Shown here: piece by piece, positions 13,001 through 25,000 of the stretch
Layout of the letters: every line of letters begins with the position of its first letter
Numbering within the stretch: the first letter of the stretch is position 1
DNA from: Micromonospora citrea
GTDB lineage: Bacteria > Actinomycetota > Actinomycetes > Mycobacteriales > Micromonosporaceae
DNA length: 64,000 bases
Assembly: GCF_900090315.1 (NCBI RefSeq)
Contig: NZ_FMHZ01000002.1
Location: 6,480,501-6,544,500 of the forward strand
Direction of reading: 5' to 3'
Notes under the pieces: generated by a model
Database searches by the model: none
What the model saw: the letters and a program-made list of their open reading frames with translations, nothing else
What the model was told of the DNA's origin: nothing
Position numbers and translations under genes: made by a program

Positions 13001-16000
13001 GGTCCTCGGTGACCACCCGGCCCGCCCTGGAGCACCGTGCGGTGGTCACCGCCGCCGACCGGGACGACCTGGTCACGGCGCTGACCGCCCTCGCCGACGG
13101 CGACCCCACCGGTACGGTCGTCTCCGGCTCCGCCGGTCAGCGCGGCCAGCTCGCCCTGCTGTTCTCGGGTCAGGGCGCGCAGCGTGCCGGCATGGGCCGG
13201 GACCTGTACGCCGGGTTCCCGGCCTTCGCCGCCGCGCTGGACGAGGTGTGCGCGCACCTGGATGCGTTGTTGCCGCGCCCGCTGCTGGAGGTGTTGTTCG
13301 CGTCGGCGGGCAGTACCGAGGCGGAGCTGTTGGACCAGACCGTGTTCACGCAGGCCGGGCTGTTCGCGGTCGAGGTGGCGCTGTTCCGTCTCGTGGAGTC
13401 GTTCGGAATCGTCCCCGACATGCTGGCCGGTCACTCGATCGGCGAGGTGACCGCCGCGCATGTCGCCGGGGTGCTGTCCCTGGCCGACGCGTGCCAGTTG
13501 GTGGCGGCGCGGGGTCGGCTGATGCAGGCGCTGCCGGCCGGTGGCGGGATGCTGGCCGTTGCCGCCGACGAGGCCGCGGTGGCGGAGTCTCTCACCGGGC
13601 TGACCGACCGCGTCGGCATTGCGGCCGTCAACGGGCCGGCCGCCGTGGTGATCTCCGGTGCCGTCGACGCGCTCGACGAGGTGGAGCGGGTCTGGCGCGA
13701 CCGGGGCGTGCGCACGCGCCGGCTCACGGTCAGCCACGCGTTCCACAGTCCGCTGATGGAGCCGATGCTGGCCGAGTTCCGGGCGGTCCTGGAGGGGTTG
13801 GCGTTCTCCGCGCCGCTGCTGCCGGTCGTGTCGAACGTGACCGGTGCCCTGGCCGGCGACGAGATCGGCACCCCGGAGTACTGGGTGCGGCACGTGCGCG
13901 AGGCGGTGCGTTACGCCGACGGGATCACCGCCCTGCGCGAGGCGGGCGTCGACACGTTCCTGGAGATCGGGCCGCAGAGCGTCCTGACCGCGATGGCCGC
14001 CGACGTGCTGCCCGACGACGACGCCGTGCTGGCCGTCGCCGTGCAGCGGCGGGACCGGCCCGAGACGCAGGCGCTGCTGCACGCCCTCGCCGAGCTGCAC
14101 GTGCACGGGGTTCCCGTGACGTGGCGGCAGTGGTTCGCCGACACCGGCGCGCGGCGGGTGGACCTGCCCACGTACGCCTTCCAGCACCAGCGCTACTGGC
14201 CCGCCGCCAACCGGACGCGTACGGGCGACGTGTCCGGGGCCGGGCTCGGCCGCACCGGGCACCCGCTGCTCGGCGCGACCGTGGACCTGGCCGGCGACGA
14301 CGAGATGGTGCTGACGGGCCGACTCTCCCTGGCCACGCACCCGTGGCTGGCCGACCACACGGTCTCCGGGCTGACGCTGGTCCCGGGCACCGCCCTGGTC
14401 GAGCTGGCCGTGCGGGCCGGCGACGAGGTGGGCCTCTCCCGGCTGCGGGAGCTGACCATGGCCGCCCCGCTGGCCCTCCCCGGAACGGGAGGCGTGCGGA
14501 TCCAGGTGCGGGTGTCCACGTCGGAGTCGCCGCAGCGTCTGGTCGCCGTCTACTCCCGCCCCGACGACGACCCCGAGGCGGGCTGGACCCGGCACGCGGA
14601 GGGCGTGCTGGAGTCGTCCACCGCCGACGAGCCCGACCCGATCACCTGGCCCCCGGCCGGCGCGGCCGAGGTGGACCTGGCGAGCTGGTATCCGACGCTG
14701 GCGGAACACGGCCTGACGTACGGGCCGGCCTTCCGAGGGCTCCGGCGTGCCTGGACCAGCGGCGCCGAGGTGTACGCCGAGGTGGTCCTCCCGGACGACG
14801 CCGCGACGGAGGCCGCCGGATTCGGCGTGCACCCGGCGCTGCTGGACGCCGCCCTGCACCCGATCGGGCTGCTGCCGGGTGGCGAGGAGTCGGGCGGGCC
14901 ACGGGTGCCGTTCTCGTTCGAGGGCGTGCAGGTGCACGCCTCCGGGGCGGCCCTGCTGCGGGTACGCCTGAGCCGCGACGGCTCCGGGCTGCGACTGGCC
15001 GCGTACGACGAGTCGGGAGCGCCGGTCGTGTCGGTGGACTCCCTCGCCCTGCGAGAGCTGACCGGCGTGGCCGCGCCGGGCGTGGCGTCGCGGTCGCTGT
15101 TCGAGCTGCGGTGGCCGCTGGTGGAGGCCGCGTCCACCGGGGAGCTCTCCGGATGGGCGCTGGTGACCGGCGGCCAGGAACTGCCGGCACCCGTCGGAGT
15201 GCCCACGTACCCCGACGTGGCGACGGTCGCGGGGGAGGAGTCCGTCCCCCGGACGCTGCTGCTGCCGGTGTTCCCCACACCCGGCTCGGCGACGCCGGAG
15301 TCGGTCGGGGCGGTGACCTCGGACGTGCTGGCGACGCTGCGGTCCTGGCTGGCGGCGGACGCCTTGGCGGAGTCGCGGCTGGTGGTGGTGACCCGGGGCG
15401 CGGTGTCCGTCGGCGACGACGACCGGGTGACCGACCTGGGCGGTGCGACGGTGTGGGGTCTGCTGCGTTCGGCGCAGTCGGAGCACCCGGGCCGCGTCGT
15501 CCTCGCGGACGTCGACGGCGACCTGGATGCCGCGCTGGTGGCCCTGCTGGACGGCGTCCTGCGGGAGCCGGCCGCGACCGGCGGCCAGCTCGCCGTCCGC
15601 GGGGGTGCGGTGTATTCGCCGCGCCTGGTCCGGGCCGGCATCACGGCCGCGCAGACGCCCCGCCTGGGCGACGGCGCGGTGCTGGTGACCGGCGGTACGG
15701 GCGCGCTCGGCGCGCTGGTCGCGGAGCACCTGGTGTCGGCGCACGGCGTGCGGTCGCTGGTGCTGGTGTCGCGGCGCGGTCCGGAGGCTGCGGGCGCGGG
15801 TGAGCTGTCCGAGCGGCTGACGGCGTTGGGCGCGTCCGTGCGGATCGTCGCCGGTGACGTGACCGACCGGGACCAGGTGTTCGGTCTGGTGGCCGAGATC
15901 GGTGCCGGGGGTCGCCTGGCGGGTGTGGTGCACACGGCCGGTGTCCTGGACGACGGTGTCGTGGAGGGGCTGACGGCCGAGCGTCTGGCGGGGGTGTTGG

Positions 16001-19000
16001 CGCCGAAGGTGTCGGCGGGTTGGTTCCTGCACGAGGCGACGGCGTCGCTGGACCTGGATCTGTTCGTGGTGTTCTCGTCGGTGGCGGGTGTGTTGGGTTC
16101 GCCGGGGCAGTCGGCGTACGCGGCGGGCAACGCGTTCCTGGACGGGCTTGCGGTGTGGCGGCGGCAGCTCGGGCTGCCGGCCGTCAGCCTCGCATGGGGC
16201 ATGTGGGACACGGACGGCATGGCGGCGTCTCTCGACGAGGCGGATCGGGCGCGGTCGGCACGGGCGGGCCTCACCCCGATGAGCGCCGAGACCGGTCTGG
16301 AGCTGTTCGACGCGGCCCTGGGCGCCGGCCGGCCGGCCCTGGTGCCGGCCGTGATCGACGTTCCCGCGCTGCGGGCGGCGACCTCCGGCGGCCCCGTGCC
16401 GGCCGTGCTGCGCACCCTGATCGGCGTGACCGGCACCCGCCGCCAGGCGGGGCAGGGCGGTGGCGGCTGGGCCGAGCGGCTCGCCGGGCTGACCGAGGAC
16501 GAGGGCCGCGCCCAGGTCGACGTGCTGGTGCGGGGCCTGGTGGCGCAGGTGTTGGGGCACGGCGGCGCGGAGGCGGTGCCGGCGGACCGGGCGTTCCGGG
16601 AGTTGGGCTTCGACTCGCTGACGGCGGTGGATCTGCGTAACCGGTTGAACGCGGCGACGGGGCTGCGGTTGGCCTCGACGTTGGTCTTCGACTACCCGAC
16701 CCCGGCCGTGCTCGCCGAGCACCTGTGGTCGGAGCTGGCCGGCGTTCGCGCGTCGGCCGCCGGCCCGGTCGCCGGTGTCATCGTCGGCACCGACGAGCCG
16801 ATCGCCATCGTCGGCATGGCCTGCCGCTACCCGGGCGGGGTGGAATCCCCCGACGAGCTGTGGGCGCTGCTGGCCGGCGGCGGGGACGGGATCTCCGAGT
16901 TCCCGGCGGACCGCGGCTGGGACCTGGAGTCGCTGTTCGACCCGGACCCCAACCGCAGCGGTACGTCGTACACGCGCCACGGTGGTTTCCTGTACGGGGC
17001 GGCCGAGTTCGACCCGGCCTTCTTCGGTATCTCGCCGCGTGAGGCCCTGGCGATGGATCCGCAGCAGCGGTTGCTGCTGGAGGCGTCGTGGGAGACGTTC
17101 GAGTCCGCCGGGCTGGACCCGCAGCGGCTGCGGGGCAGCCGGACGGGCGTCTTCGCCGGGGTCATGTACCACGACTACGCCTCCCGCCTCATGGAGCAGC
17201 CGGGCGAGGTGGAGGGTTACGTCGGCACCGGCACCTCCGGCAGCGTCCTCTCCGGCCGGGTCGCCTACACGTTCGGGCTCGAAGGTCCGGCGGTCACCGT
17301 CGACACGGCGTGTTCTTCGTCGCTGGTGGCGCTGCACCTCGCCGCGCAGGCGTTGCGGTCGGGTGAGTGCGATCTGGCGTTGGCCGGTGGTGTGACGGTG
17401 ATGGCGACGCCGGGGACCTTCATCGAGTTCTCGCGTCAGCGTGGTCTGTCGGCCGACGGCCGGTGCAGGTCGTTCGCGGCGTCTGCCGACGGCACGGGCT
17501 GGTCCGAGGGCGTCGGCGTGTTGCTGGTGCAGCGGCTGTCGGACGCGCAGCGCGAGGGCCGGCGGATCTACGCCGTCGTGCGGGGCACTGCGGTGAACCA
17601 GGACGGCGCGTCGAACGGTCTGACCGCCCCGAACGGCCCGTCGCAGCAGCGCGTGATCCGGCAGGCCCTGGCGAACGCCCGGCTGACCCCGGCGGACGTG
17701 GACGCGGTCGAGGCGCACGGCACGGGCACCACCCTCGGTGATCCGATCGAGGCGCAGGCGTTGCTGGCCACGTACGGGCAGGAGCGTCCCGTCGACCGTC
17801 CGCTGCTGTTGGGGTCGATCAAGTCGAACATCGGGCACACGCAGGCCGCCGCCGGTGTCGCCGGTGTGATCAAGATGGTCATGGCGATGCGCCACGGCCT
17901 CGTCCCGCCGACCCTGCACGTGGACGAGCCCTCCCCGCACGTCGACTGGACCGCCGGGGCGGTCGCCCTCGCCACCGAGCCCACCCCGTGGCCGGTCGTG
18001 GGTCGGCCGCGTCGGGCGGCGGTGTCGTCGTTCGGGATCTCCGGCACCAACGCGCACGTGATCATCGAGCAGCCGCCGGCCGAGACGATCGAGGGCGAGA
18101 TCGTCGCCCGGGACGTGCCGCCGGTCGTACCGGTGCTGCTCTCCGCGCGCTCCGACGCGGCCCTGGCCGGCCAGGCGGGCCGGTGGGCGCGCTGGCTCGC
18201 CGCCGACGAGGCCGCGCGTCCGTTGGACGTCGCCTGGTCCTCGGTGACCACCCGGCCCGCCCTGGAACAGCGCGCCGTCGCCGTGGTGACCGACGGCAAC
18301 GACCTGCTCGCCGCGCTGCGGGCACTCGACGCGGGCGAGCCCTCCGGGGCCGTCGTGACCGGCTCCACCGCCGTGCGCGGCCAGCTCGCGTTGCTGTTCT
18401 CGGGTCAGGGTGCGCAGCGCGCCGGCATGGGCCGGGACCTGTACGCCGGGTTCCCGGCCTTCGCCGCCGCGCTGGACGAGGTGTGCGCGCAGCTCGATGC
18501 GCTGCTGCCGCGTCCGTTGCGGGAGGTGCTGTTCGCCGAGCCGGGCACCCCGGAGGCGGAGCTGCTGGACCAGACCGTGTTCACGCAGGCCGGGCTGTTC
18601 GCGGTCGAGGTGGCGCTGTTCCGCCTCGTCGAGTCGTTCGGAATCGTCCCCGACATGCTGGCCGGTCACTCGATCGGCGAGGTGACCGCCGCGCACGTCG
18701 CCGGGGTGCTGTCCCTGGCCGACGCGTGCCAGCTCGTGGCCGCGCGGGGCCGGTTGATGCAGGCGCTGCCGACCGGTGGCGGGATGCTGGCGGTGGCGGC
18801 GGACGAGGCGGCGGTGGTGGAGTCGATCGCCGGGCTGACCGACCGCCTCGGTGTCGCGGCGGTCAATGGTCCGGCCGCCGTGGTGGTGTCGGGTGCCGTC
18901 GACGCGCTCGACGAGGTGGAGCGGGTCTGGCGCGACCGGGGCGTGCGCACGCGCCGGCTCACGGTGAGCCACGCGTTCCACAGTCCGCTGATGGAGCCGA

Positions 19001-22000
19001 TGCTGGCCGAGTTCCGGGCGGTCCTGGAGGGGTTGGCGTTCTCCGCGCCGCTGCTGCCGGTCGTGTCGAACGTGACCGGCTCCCTGGTCGGCGACGAGGT
19101 CGGCACCCCGGAGTACTGGGTGCGGCACGTGCGCGAGGCGGTGCGTTACGCCGACGGGATCACCGCCCTGCGCGAGGCGGGCGTCGACACGTTCCTGGAG
19201 ATCGGGCCGCAGAGCGTCCTGACCGCGATGGCCGCCGACGTGCTGCCCGACGACGACGCCGTGCTGGCCGTCGCCGTGCAGCGGCGGGACCGGCCCGAGA
19301 CGCAGGCGCTGCTGCACGCCCTCGCCGAGCTGCACGTGCACGGCGTGCCGGTGACCTGGCGGCAGTGGTTCGCCGACACCGGCGCGCGGCGGGTGGATCT
19401 GCCGACGTACGCCTTCCAGCACCAGCGCTACTGGCCGGAGGGCACGCCCGCGAAGCAGGCCGCCCCGGACGGCGGCGACACCGAGTTCTGGGCCGCCGTC
19501 GAGCGCGGCGACCTGGCCGCCCTCGCCGCCGAACTCGGCGACGACACCGAGGACCTGGACGCCCTCGGCCCGGCCCTGCCGCTCCTGGCGCGCTGGCGTC
19601 AGCACCGGAACCGGGACACCGCCCTGGACGGGTGGTCGTACCGGGTCGCGTGGGAGCCGGTGCGCCCGGCCCCGGCGACCGGGCTGTCCGGGCGGTGGCT
19701 GGTCGTCACCGTCGACGGCGGCGCCGACGCGGGCGTGGCGAAGACCCTCACCCAGGCCGGCGCCCGGGTGGACACGCTCACCGTGTCGTCCACCCTCGCC
19801 CGCGCCGAACTGGGCGAGCGGCTGGGCCGGATCAGCGGGGACGGCTGGGCCGGGGTGCTCTGCGTGCTGCCCCGGCAGGACCGGCCCCTGGCGCACACCC
19901 CGGCGATACCCGCCGGCGCGGCCGCCCTGCTCACCCTCACCCGGGCCCTCACCGACACCGGCCTGCCGGGACGGGTGTGGGCGCTGAGCCGAACCGCCAT
20001 GCCGGTCACGGCCGGGGAGCGGGCCGGCGACGTCTGGGCGGCCCTGGCCTGGGGCCTGGGTCGGGTCGTCGCCCTCGAACAGCCCGACCGCTGGGGCGGC
20101 CTGGTCGACCTGCCCGACCGCGCCGACCGCGGCGCCCGCGCCGGGCTCGTCGCGGTCCTCGCCGACGGCACCCTGGACCAGGTGGCCGTCCGCCGCAACG
20201 GCCTCTTCGGCCGGCGGCTGGTGTCGGCCGCGCCGCCGGCCGGTTCGGGTTGGCGGCCCGCCGGGACGGTGCTGGTGACCGGGGGTACGGGTGCCCTGGG
20301 TCGGCACGTCGCGCGCTGGTTGCTGGCCAACGGGGCCGGCGAGGTGGTGCTCGCATCGCGGCGGGGTCCGGCTGCGCCGGGCGCGGCCGAGCTGAGGGCC
20401 GAGTTGGGCGCGGTGCGGGTGGTGGCGTGCGACGTCACCGACCGGGCCGCCGTCGACGCGCTCGTGGCAGACCTGCCCGGGCTGACCGCCGTCGTGCACA
20501 CCGCCGGGGCGTCCGGCGGCACCACCCCGGCGTACGAGGTGACCGACGGCGAGCTGTCGGAGACCCTGGCCGGCAAGGTGCTCGGCGCCCTGCACCTCGA
20601 CGCCGCCTGCCGGGACCGGGACCTCGACGCGTTCGTGGTCTTCTCCTCCGTCGCCGGCGTCTGGGGCGGCGGCGGGCAGGCCGGCTACGCGGCCGGCAAC
20701 GCCCTGCTCGACGCGCTCGTCGCCGCCCGCCGGTCGGCCGGCCTGCCCGCCACCGCCCTGGCCTACGGCCCGTGGGCGGAGGACGGCATGGCCACCGGCG
20801 AGACGGCGGACGGCCTGCGCCGCCGCGGGTTCAGCCCGCTCGCGCCCGACGCCGCCGTCGCGGCGCTGGGCCGCTGGGTGAACGCCCCCGAGGCGGCGCC
20901 GGTGATCGTGGACGTCGACTGGTCCCGGTTCGTCACGGCGTTCACCGCCGCCCGGCCGAGCCACCTCTTCGACCGGGTCGCCCCGGCCGTCGCCGAGGAA
21001 CCGGAGCGGCCGGAGAGCGCCGCCACCACCGACGCGCTGCGGGCCAGGCTCGCCACGCTGCCGGCGACCGGCCAGGAGGCGCTGCTGGTCGACCTCGTCC
21101 GCGCGGAGGCGGCGGCCGTCCTCGGTCACCCCACCACCGACCAGGTGCCGGCCGGCCGGGCGTTCCGCGAGCTGGGCTTCGACTCCCTCGCCGCCGTGCA
21201 GCTGCGCGACCGGCTGGGCCGGGTCACCGGCCTGACCCTGCCGTCGACAGTGGTCTTCGACCACCCGTCGGCGGCGGAACTGGCCCGCTTCCTGCGTACC
21301 GAAATCGTGGTCGACGCGGACGGCGGACCGGTCACCGGCGGCGCGGCCCCGGCCCGGCCGCCGGCGGACGAGCCGATCGCGATCGTCTCCATGGCCTGCC
21401 GCTTCCCCGGCGGGGTGTCCTCGCCGCAGGAGCTGTGGCGGCTGCTGGCCGACGGGGTGGACGCGGTGACGCCGATGCCCACCGACCGGGGCTGGGACCT
21501 CGACGCCCTGTTCGACAGCGACCCGGAGCGGATCGGCACCAGCTACACCCGCAGCGGCGGCTTCCTGCGGGACGTCGCCGGCTTCGACGCCGCGTTCTTC
21601 GGCATCAACCCGCGCGAGGCCCTCGCCATGGACCCGCAGCAGCGGCTGCTGCTGCACACCACCTGGGAGGTCTTCGAACGGGCCGGCATCGACCCGCACC
21701 GGGTCCGCGGCTCCGCCACCGGCGTCTTCATGGGCACCAACGGGCAGGACTACGCGACGCTGCTGCTGGGCGCCCGCTCCCAGGTGGAGGGCTACCAGGC
21801 GACCGGCAACGGCGCGTCGGTGGTCTCCGGCCGCCTGGCGTACTCGTTCGGGCTGCACGGCCCCGCCGTCACCGTCGACACGGCCTGCTCGTCGTCGCTG
21901 GTCGCGCTGCACCTGGCCGCACAGGCGCTGCGCAGCGGCGAGTGCGACCTCGCACTGGCCGGCGGCGTCACGGTGATGTCGACCCCGGGCGCGTTCCTGG

Positions 22001-25000
22001 AGTTCTCCCGGCAGCGCGGCCTGGCCGCCGACGGGCGGGTCAAGGCGTTCGCCGAGGCCGCCGACGGCACCGGCTGGGGCGAGGGCGTCGGCGTCCTGCT
22101 GCTCCAGCGGCTCTCCGACGCCCAGCGCGACGGCAACCGGATCCTCGCCGTCGTACGGGGCAGCGCCGTCAACCAGGACGGCGCGAGCAACGGCCTCACC
22201 GCCCCGAACGGGCCCGCGCAGCAGCGGGTCATCCGGCAGGCGCTGGACAACGCTGGCCTCACCCCCGGTGACGTGGACGTCGTCGAGGCGCACGGCACCG
22301 GCACCACCCTCGGCGACCCGATCGAGGCGCAGGCGCTGCTGGCCACGTACGGCAGGGAGCGCCCCGCCGACCGGCCGCTGTGGCTCGGATCGGTCAAGTC
22401 GAACATCGGCCACACCCAGGCGGCGGCGGGCGCGGCGAGCCTGATGAAGATGGTGCTGGCCCTGCAACACGGGGTGCTGCCCGCGACCCTGCACGTGGAC
22501 GCGCCGACCCCGCACGTCGACTGGACCTCCGGCACGCTGGCGCTGCTCACCGAGGCACGACCGTGGACCGCCACGGACGGGCCGCGCCGGGCCGGCGTCT
22601 CCTCGTTCGGGATCAGCGGCACCAACGCCCACGTGATCATCGAAGAGGCCCCGCAGCCGGTCGCCGCCGCCGAAGGGCCAGAATCGACCGGCGGGCGCGG
22701 CGAAGCGCCACGCGACCAGCGCGCCGTGGCCCTGCCGTGGCCGGTCTCCGCCGCCGACCTGCCCGCGCTGCGCGCGCAGGCCGGCCGGCTGGCCGACCGG
22801 GTGGCGACGGACGCCGCCCCCGCCGACCTGGTCGCCTGGGCGCTCGCCGACGGCCGGGCCCACCTCGGCCGGCGGGCCACCGTGGTCGCCGCCGACCGGG
22901 AGACCCGGCTGGCCGCCCTGCGGGCCCTGGCCGGCGGGGAGGACCACCCCGCGCTGGTCACCGCCCGCCGGCACGGAGGTGGCCTCGCGGTCCTCTTCTC
23001 CGGCCAGGGCGCCCAGCGCCCCGGCGCCGGCCGGCAGCTGTACGACACGTTCCCCGTGTTCGCGGCGGCCCTCGACGAGGTCTGCGCGGCGCTCGACCAC
23101 CAGCTGCCGCAGCCGCTGAAGCCGGTGCTGTTCGCGGCCGACGGCAGCGCCGAGGCGACGCTGCTCGACGAGACGGTGTTCACCCAGGCGGGGCTGTTCG
23201 CGCTGGAGGTGGCCCTGTTCCGGCTGGTCGAGTCGTTCGGCGTGGTGCCCGGGCACGTCGCCGGGCACTCGATCGGCGAGATCACCGCCGCGCACGTCGC
23301 CGGGGTGCTGTCCCTCGCGGACGCCGCCACGCTGGTGGCCGCCCGGGGCCGGCTCATGCAGGCCCTGCCCGCCGGGGGCGGGATGCTCGCCGTCGCCGCC
23401 GACGAGGCGGCCGTGGTCGAGTCCCTCGCCGGGCTGACCGACCGGGTCGGCGTCGCCGCCGTCAACGGCCCCACCGCCGTGGTGCTCGCCGGAGCCGTCG
23501 ACGCCCTCGACGGGCTGGAGCGGACCTGGCGGGAGCGCGGCGTACGCACCCGGCGGCTGCGGGTCAGCCACGCGTTCCACAGCCCGCTGATGGAGCCGAT
23601 GCTGGCCGAGTTCCGGACCGTCCTCGACGGGCTGACGTTCGCCGCGCCGCTGCTGCCGATCGTGTCGAACCTGACCGGGCGGCTCGCCGAGCCCGCCGAG
23701 ATCCGTACGCCCGACTACTGGGTGCGCCACGTGCGGCAGGCCGTCCGGTACGCCGACGGGATCGCCGCGCTGCGCGACGCGGGCGTGGACACCTTCCTGG
23801 AACTCGGCCCGCAGGCGGTGCTGACCGCGATGACCGCCGGACTGCTGCCCGACGACGGCGGCACGGCCGTGGCGGCGCTGCGCGCCGGCACCGACGAGCC
23901 GACCGCCCTGCTCTCCGCGCTGGCCGTCGTGGACGGCACCGGACGCGACGTCGACTGGTCGGCGGTGCTCGCCGCGCTGGCCGGTCCCCGTCCGGATCCC
24001 CGCCGGCTGCCCGAGCTGCCGACGTACGCGTTCCGGCCGCAGCGCTACTGGCCGACCCTCGACGCGGTGCCGACCGCCGACCCGGTCGACGACGCGTTCT
24101 GGCGGGCCGTCACCGACGGCGACCTGGGCCGCCTCGGCCTCGACCCGGACCAGCCGCTGCGCGAGCTGCTGCCGGAACTGGAGTCGTGGCGGCGCCGCCA
24201 GCGCCTCGACGGCACCCTGGCCGGCTGGCGGTACCGGATCACCTGGGAACGCCGGGCGCTGACCGGCGCCGACCCCGGCACGTGGCTGGTGGTGGCCCCG
24301 CCGCACCAGGTCACCGACCGGGTGCTCGCCGCCCTCACGGCCGGCGCCGCGACGGTGCACCTGCTGACCGTCGACCCGGCCACCGCCACCCGCGACGGCC
24401 TGGCCGCCGACCTCGACCGGCTCGCCGCCGCGTACCAGCCGACGGCACTGCTGTCCCTGCTGGCGCTGGACGAGGCGCCGCACCCGGAGCAGACCGCGCT
24501 GCCGACCGGCCTGGCGGCGAACCTGCTGCTCGTGCAGGCGCACACCGGCCGCTCCGGCCCGGCCGTGCCGCTGTGGCTGGCGACCACCGGCGCCGTCGCC
24601 GTGGACGACGAACCGGTCGCGCACCCGACGCAGGCCACCACGTGGGGTCTCGGGCTCGTCGCCGCGCTGGAGCACCCCCGGCACGTCGGCGGAGTCGTCG
24701 ACCTGCCGGCGGGTCCCGACGAGGCGGCGTACGCGGCCCTGGTCTCGGCGCTGGTCAACGTCAACGGGGAGGACCAGCTCGCCGTCCGGCAGGCCGGCGT
24801 GCACGCCCGGCGGCTCGTCCGCGACACCGGGCGGCCGGCGACGGGCGACGGCTACCGGCCGAACGGCACCGTCCTGCTCACCGGCGGGACCGGGGCGCTC
24901 GCCCGGCACACCACCGACTGGCTGGCCCGCCACGGCGCCGAGGTGCTCCCGCTGACCGAGCCGGCCACGGGCAAGCTCGGCGACCTGATGGAGCAGCTCG

